Positions 58,349 through 64,000 of a stretch of 64,000 nucleotides of DNA are shown one piece after another. Positions within the stretch are counted from its first letter, which is position 1. Each line of letters begins with the position of its first letter. The notes beneath the pieces were generated by a model, which ran no database searches, was not told the DNA's origin, and saw nothing but the letters and a program-made list of their open reading frames with translations. The position numbers and the translations under genes were made by a program. Source of the stretch: Calamus simplicifolius. Its lineage: Eukaryota; Streptophyta; Magnoliopsida; Arecales; Arecaceae. Location of the stretch: the NCBI GenBank assembly GCA_900491605.1, contig UESW01004763.1:249320-313319 (forward strand), in the 5' to 3' direction.

Positions 58349-58848
58349 GTGGTCTCATGTGACCTTGAATAAAAGAGTAGAATGTGGGGATTTTGGATAG
58401 AATGAAACTTAGGTACAACGTGTAAACTATATTTCCTTCGACTCTTTTTCTATATCTGTTACTTTTCTCTCTTCATGAATATTTAATATACATATAGAGA
58501 CTGAGGGTACTGAAAAAGAAAAAGTGATAGAGAGAACTCACAGCTAATGCACCGCACCTAACTTTCATTCTTTTGAAAAAATAAAAGTCAGTTGGTTACT
58601 TTAAGGGTTTATATTGTCAATTAGATTTGATTATCTCGCAACTTGCTCGTATTCACTAAGGAGACGGCTCCTTCCTTCAGGATACCAGGACTGCCTCCTT
58701 CTTAACTGTGGAGTATACTTTCCATCAAACTATTATTGAGCCTGATAGCCTGGCCTCTGGAGCTCCTATGCTGCTCGTGCAGTGCACCATCACACGACCT
58801 ATATTTCTTGGGAGCCCCCTAATGGTTATCTCAATACGACTTTGAGAT
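56392..58848. other. bHLH 3' UTR and downstream intergenic DNA
   Basis: The 3' UTR probably runs to just beyond AATAAA at 56673-56678. Beyond it is AT-rich sequence without a supported gene. Small open frames at 57369-57865 lack motifs. An AT microsatellite lies at 58302-58345. Confidence 0.6.
58302..58345. repeat. (AT)n microsatellite
   Basis: About 22 uninterrupted AT repeats. Confidence 0.95.
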
Positions 58849-60588
58849 GTTTGCAGAAGAGAGATAATGATCAAATCACATATCTTAGCAGAAACAAGAT
58901 AATGATCAAATCACATATCTTACAATTGAGTTAGCGCGATCTATACCCGTATTAATTTAATAACAAGAACAATAAGGAGATTAAGAATTTACCTTTCATT
59001 CTTCACCACCACTACCTTGGAATCACCAAATCCTTTTGATCACCACGGATCTTTCAAACGTTCTTTAGATTATGATGAACATGAACGAGAGAGCGTTCCT
59101 TTTGATTTGGGTTGAGATTACACAACTGAGTTTAATTCACTTTGTATTCTCAACTCATGAGATAAAGTAAAGTTGAAGGAGGAACTCTCTGTGGTTGATC
59201 ATTGTTCTCCAATGTTCTTCTCTGTCTCTCGTGAATCTTATATTCTCAAAGAATAACAACTATCAACCTTTTATTAATTAATCAATTAATTAATATTTAA
59301 AGATCACTTCCAACTCTTGAAATTACTTTAACGTATATCAATCCAACAACCAATTGTTGGTTAGATATATTTATCATGGGACGTTACGGGAGAGAGAAAG
59401 GCTCTCTCACAATCCCATATTTATTTCTCCGATAACTAAATAATTTCTATATAGACTTTTCTTGTGGAATATCCCTACGATGTGTTCCCTAGCACACCGT
59501 ATAATAGAAATTAATCCAATAAATTTCTATTTGAAAAATAATTTAGAATTCTCAATTCCAAATTAATAACTTAACCCAACATATCATAAAGTTTACATAA
59601 TTTAATGGAGCCGTCAAGAGGAACTATGGACATTATAATTCTAAGATCCAATAATTTTGACATTCAATTAACACCTTAATTAAAATATCAAAATTATTAA
59701 TTCTAAATTATTCCACTAAAAATTTGAACTACACTCTTAAAATTATAAAATTAATTATATTCAAAAGTCTTCGATTGATATAGTCACTACATATAAATCA
59801 ATCCTCCATAAATGGTTCATGATTAAAGCTAGACATTTTTTGTTAACTTCTTTAATCACATATTTATCCATAAGTACCATTGATTCTATAATGAATAATA
59901 TATTTATGATCCAATCATAAATTGAGCGCTCTTATTATTCAAGTCTCGAATCAACACTTATGGGAACCGTCCATCTGACTTCTTTACGAAGGAATGGATT
60001 TCATCTTGTATATTAATATTCCTGGCTACTTATGTTATTATATTTCTAATATACTAAGAATTTGACACTATGTTTCTGTGTCATTACCACCGGTAAGTCA
60101 AAAAATATAATACAATAAATAGGAGTCTATTAATTACTCAGAATTAAGATCGATTCACTTATGACCATCATTGATTAATTTTGAATTCTTTATTTTAACA
60201 ACAAAATTTATTAGAGATTCATAATTAATCGTGTTCCAGTCCTATATAATCAAATTATATAAAGTGCTTTCATTTCGATAATCTCATTATCAACAATCCG
60301 GATAAGATCGTTTCATTCAGAATGTAATGAACCGCGCTAGTAATTTTAAATTAAAGATCCGTTTGCAACTTTAATTTATAATTATAGATAAATTTAGATT
60401 ATTTTACTTTAAATATTATCCTCTGTATATAACACTTATATACAATATTTAAAGTCACATTTAAATAATCCAAGGATTTTTGATATTTATAAAGCATCAT
60501 AACATGCATGCAAGTATAATATTGAAAAATTTCTCAAATATTCAGCAAAATAATAAATGTCATTTGTTTATGGGCACATATCCCAACA
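58849..60588 (-). repeat. Copia element 2, 3' LTR
   Basis: The inner end is certain: the LTR stops with TCCCAACA at 60588. The outer end is inferred at TGTTTGCAGAAG (58849), giving 1.74 kb. A block AGATAATGATCAAATCACAT is duplicated at about 58863 and 58899 near the outer end. The second LTR is outside the window, so the border cannot be confirmed here. Confidence 0.6.
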
Positions 60589-60699
60589 ATCTTTCACTTG
60601 TCCTAAAGCAAATGCGACATGTTTAAGTCCCATCCCATCAAGATGTAGCTCAAAACCTCGAGCCAGTAAACGGATCAGCTATATTGATCGCAGATGCGA

Positions 60700-62150
60700 T
60701 CTTCTCAACTGAAACGTCTCCTCTACTGATAATCTCTCTCACAAGGTAAAATTTTCTCTCTATATGCTTTTCTCTACGGTGGTTTCTGGGTTCTTGGCAT
60801 TGGCTACTGCGCCACTGTTGTCACAGTAGAGTCTAACTGGTTCATGCATATCTGGAACAACTTCTAGATTTTTCAAGAATTTCGAAGCCAGATAGCCTCC
60901 TTAGCTACTTCACAAGCCGCTACATATTCAGCCTCCATGGTTGAGTCAGCAATGCAGGTTTGCTTGACGCTTCTCCATATAGTGGCTCCTCCTTCCAAAG
61001 TGAACACCGCTCCAGAAGTAGACTTCCTAGAGTCTCTATCTGATTGAAAATCAGAATCTGTATATCCAACAGGAATCAAATCCCTATGGAATGTACCAGC
61101 ATATAGTTTCTCGTACGCCTCAGATATTTCAGAATATGCTTGACTGCAACCCAGTGATCCAATCCTGGGTTTGACTGGTATCGGCTAACCACTCCCACTG
61201 CAAAGCAGATGTCGGGTCTTGTACACAACATTGCATACATCAAACTACCAACTGCCGAAGCATAGGGAATCCGTCTCATATCTTCCTCCTTTGTAGTGTT
61301 TTAGGACACTGCTCTTTAGAAAGATGAACTCCATGTCGAGTAGGTAAATTACCTTTCTTAGAGTTTTGCATCGCAAATCTGACAAGCACCTTGTCAATAT
61401 ACGATGCCTGAGACAACGCCAAAAGCCTATTCTTGCGATCCCGTATAATTTGGATGCCAAGAATGTAGCTTGCTTCTCCCAAATCCTTCATTTGGAATTG
61501 GCTGGCTAGCCAGTTCTTTATTTTGGACAGAGATCCTACATCATTCCCAATGAGTAAAATGTCATCCACATAAAGAACTAAGAAGACCACTTTATTTCCT
61601 TTCTTTTGCTTATAGACACAAGGTTCACCTAAATTTTGTTCAAAACCATAAATTTTATGGCTTCATTAAATCTGATGTTCCAAGATCTAGAAGCTTGCTT
61701 AAGCCCATAAAGACCTTTGTTGCAGACTTTCTGCTCTTGGCCTTTAACCACAAAACCCTCTGGTTGGACCATATGAATAGTCTCTTCAAGATGGCCGTTC
61801 AAAAACACCATCTTGACATCCATTTGCCATATCTCATAATCATAATGAGCAGCAATGGACAAGAGAATCCGAATGGATTTTAGCATGGCTACTGGTGAAA
61901 AAGTATCCTTATAGTCTACTCCTTCCTTTTGGGTAAAACCCTTTGCCACTAACCTAGCCTTGAAAGTCTCTACTTTTCCATCGGCTCCTCTTTTTCTCTT
62001 ATAGATCCATTTGCATCCAATAGGCTTTACGCCTTCTGGTAGATCTACAAGCTTCCAGACTGAATTAGAATACATTGATTCCATTTCGAGTTTCATGGCT
62101 TCCTGCCATTTCTCTTGATCAACATCCTCCATTGCCATCTTGTATGTCAA
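60700..62150 (-). pseudogene. pol: Copia element 2 RT and RNase H (frameshifted)
   Basis: The RT starts with WKLVDLPEGVKPIGCKWIYK (about 62070) and contains GVDYKDTFSPVAMLKSIRIL, then QMDVKMVFLNGHLEE and GLKQASRSWNIRFN. The catalytic LYVDDILLIGND lies at about 61572-61537 and MKDLGEASYILG at about 61495. RNase H follows with GYTDSDFQSDRDSRKSTSG and the CIADSTMEAEYVAACEVAK block near 60950-60900. Frame changes occur near 61630, 61290, 61078 and 60875. Position and order match Ty1/copia pol. Confidence 0.9.
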
Positions 62151-62221
62151 TGGATCATCATCACTGCCATCGGTGACTGCAACTTGTGCTTCTCCATCCT
62201 GACCATAGCGGATGGGTAATC

Positions 62222-63451
62222 TTATTTTCCTCCCACTACGTCGTGGTGGCGTGGTATTTGATCTTGAGTAGTGGTCTCAACTTTTTGTCGTTCAACAACT
62301 TTTGTTGGTGTGGGGCTGATCTCATCAGCTAGCAACTCTTCCAGAACTACTTTACTTCTAGGTTTGAATTCTGTCATATAATTGTACTCGAGAAACGTTG
62401 CATTTGTCGACACAAAAACTTTGTTATCTTGAGCATTATAAAACAGTCCTCCTCTCGTTCCATTAGGGTACCCAACAAACATGCATACTTCTGAACGAGG
62501 TTCCAACTTCCCAGTCTTTCCCTTCAGCACATGGGCTGGACATCCCCATATGCGGATGTGTCTCAAACTAGGCTTGCGACCATTCCATAACTCTAAGGGA
62601 GTCTTAGGGATTGACTTAGATGGAACTAAGTTTAGAATGTATACAGCTGTTTGTAATGCATATCCCCAAAATGAGTTAGGCAAAGAAGAATAGCTTAACA
62701 TTGATCTTATCATATCAAGCAAAGTGCGATTCCTTCTTTCAGCTACACCATTTTGCTGTGGTGTCGCAGGTGCCGTGAGCTGTGATAATATTCCATTCTC
62801 AATCAAGTGGTCCTGAAATTCATAATCCAAGTACTCTCCTCCTCGATCAGATCGAAGAGTTTTGATTGATTTACTGAGTTATTTTTCTACTTCAGCATGG
62901 AATTCTTTGAACTTTTCAAAGGCCTCGGATTTTCTTTGCATCAGATATGCATATCCATATCTAGAATAATCATCAATGAATGTGATGAAATATTCATAGC
63001 CCCCTCTAGCTTTGACATTCAAAGGCCCACATACATCAGTATGTATGATCTCTAAAGGTGCTTTTGCTCTTTCACCTTTTGCTGAAAAAGGTCTTTTGGT
63101 CATTTTGCCTTCTAGACAGGATTCACAAACTGGTAGAGTGCCAACCCTTAGCTCTCTTAAAGGACCATCCTTCACTAGTCTTTCTATTCTGTCTATATTA
63201 ATATGACCAAGCCTCAAATGCCATAAATACGTGTCATTGTCATTATTCGCAACTTTTCTTCTTTTAGGAGTTGGTTCAGCGACTTTAAACATTTCGGTTT
63301 GAAGCAAGTTGTTGGAATTTGGTTTAACAAAATATAAACCATTTTCAACATACCCAGAACAAATATTTATTCCATTCTTATAAATTGAAACAGAGTCAAT
63401 ACTAAAAGAAACAGAAATAAATTGTTCATGCAACTTTGACACCGAAATCAA
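62222..63451 (-). pseudogene. pol: Copia element 2 integrase
   Basis: Integrase inserts the element cDNA. An HHCC finger (YLWHLRLGHINIDRIERLV ... CESCLEGK) lies at about 63225-63110. The catalytic core starts IIHTDVCGPLNVKARGGYEY with FITFIDDYSRYGYAYLM. A frame change with a stop near 62880 separates it from the rest (GILSQLTAPATPQQNGVAE, then SFWGYALQTAVYIL). The C-terminal part has the copia KTPLELWNGRKPS motif and IRIWGCPAHVL. The first part is one open frame of 190 codons and the second one of 202. Confidence 0.9.
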
Positions 63452-64000
63452 ATTCCGTTTGAAATCCGAATATAATAAACATTGTCCAAAAGCAAATATT
63501 TATTATCAGCAAACGATAGTCGAACTATCCCTACTGCTGTCGCTGACACCTTTTCTCCACTGCCTACTCTCATTGTGAAATCTCCCACTTGAAGATCCCG
63601 GGCAGACTCAAGCATCTGCAAAGAAACACAGACATGGTTAGATGCTCCTGAATCAATAATCCAGCTTGAGAAATCATTCTCAACTAAGCATGTTCCATGA
63701 CTAGTAAATCTAATTTACCTTGTTTCTTTTTCTGTTTCAGCTCATCAAGGTACTTTTTACAGTTCCTTTTCCAATGGCCATCTTGATGACAGTGGAAACA
63801 CTTTCCTTTAGGTTTAGGCTAGCAGCAGCCTTTCCTTTCTTCTTCTGGATCTTCTTCTTGTTATCCTTTTTCTTTCCCACATAATTCTTCTTCTTTTTCT
63901 TCGAAGAAGAAGGCTTTGCCTCAGCTGCGTTGGCTTCAGCAACAATTGCCTTACCACCCTTATCATCTATAAGAGTCTCATATATTTGCAGCTCATTCAG
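63452..64000 (-). pseudogene. gag: Copia element 2 gag end and protease (partial, runs off window)
   Basis: A lysine-rich region near 63900-63820 precedes a CCHC knuckle of the form CFHCHQDGHWKRNC near 63800-63750. The protease active site DSGASNH follows near 63660-63630. Frame changes break the reading, and the start of gag is beyond the window. Confidence 0.8.

Larger units (their letters stand above)
58849..64000 (-). mobile_element. Ty1/copia element 2, 3' part, truncated by the window end
   Basis: A minus-strand copia element is seen from its 3' LTR (about 58849-60588) to the gag region at 64000. The rest lies beyond the window. Order is gag knuckle, protease, integrase, RT, RNase H, LTR. 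A purine-rich tract AAGTGAAAGAT (60589-60599, minus strand) adjoins the LTR. The protein motifs resemble copia element 1 (Tork/Angela-like). The LTR sequence is different, so this is a different family. Integrase and RT are more intact than in element 1. Confidence 0.92.

Overview
This window is nuclear DNA of a flowering plant, most likely a monocot. Both host genes have GT-AG introns, the promoter is of the plant ribosomal-protein type, and most of the sequence is transposable elements of plant lineages (chromovirus, Ty1/copia, L1 LINE with an RNase H tail, hAT-like). A palm-like genome would fit, but the sequence alone does not prove it. I saw no prokaryotic or organellar genes, tRNA, rRNA or CRISPR.

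Layout. From 600 to 5111 lies a complete gene for 40S ribosomal protein S7 (191 codons, five coding exons plus a leader exon). A 3-kb hAT-like element (5120-8168, 8-bp target duplication) follows; most of it is a roughly 28-copy array of an 83-bp GATC-rich unit. AT-rich intergenic DNA with a near-perfect foldback leads to a complete but decayed Ty3/gypsy chromovirus on the minus strand (10712-18975, target duplication AGGTA). Next is an L1-type LINE on the minus strand (19736-about 35522). It is split in its reverse transcriptase by a complete Ty1/copia element (22145-31977, target duplication CTTTC).

From 37691 to 56391 lies a plus-strand bHLH transcription factor gene of subgroup IVc (ILR3/bHLH104/bHLH115-like). 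Its last intron is 14 kb and holds a probable copia solo LTR and a 6.1-kb non-autonomous LTR element built of GC-rich minisatellites (48279-54406). Its first intron holds a probable non-autonomous hAT. In this sequence the bHLH reading frame is broken twice in the bHLH domain. The window ends in the 3' part of a second copia element on the minus strand (about 58849-64000).

The two host genes have no evident functional link: one is a housekeeping translation gene, the other a regulator whose relatives control iron responses. Three themes stand out. Insertions are nested and datable. Several elements carry private tandem arrays (44, 53, 57, about 70, 83 and about 135 bp). Single-base length differences are frequent, even between near-identical LTRs, so some frameshifts may be assembly errors.
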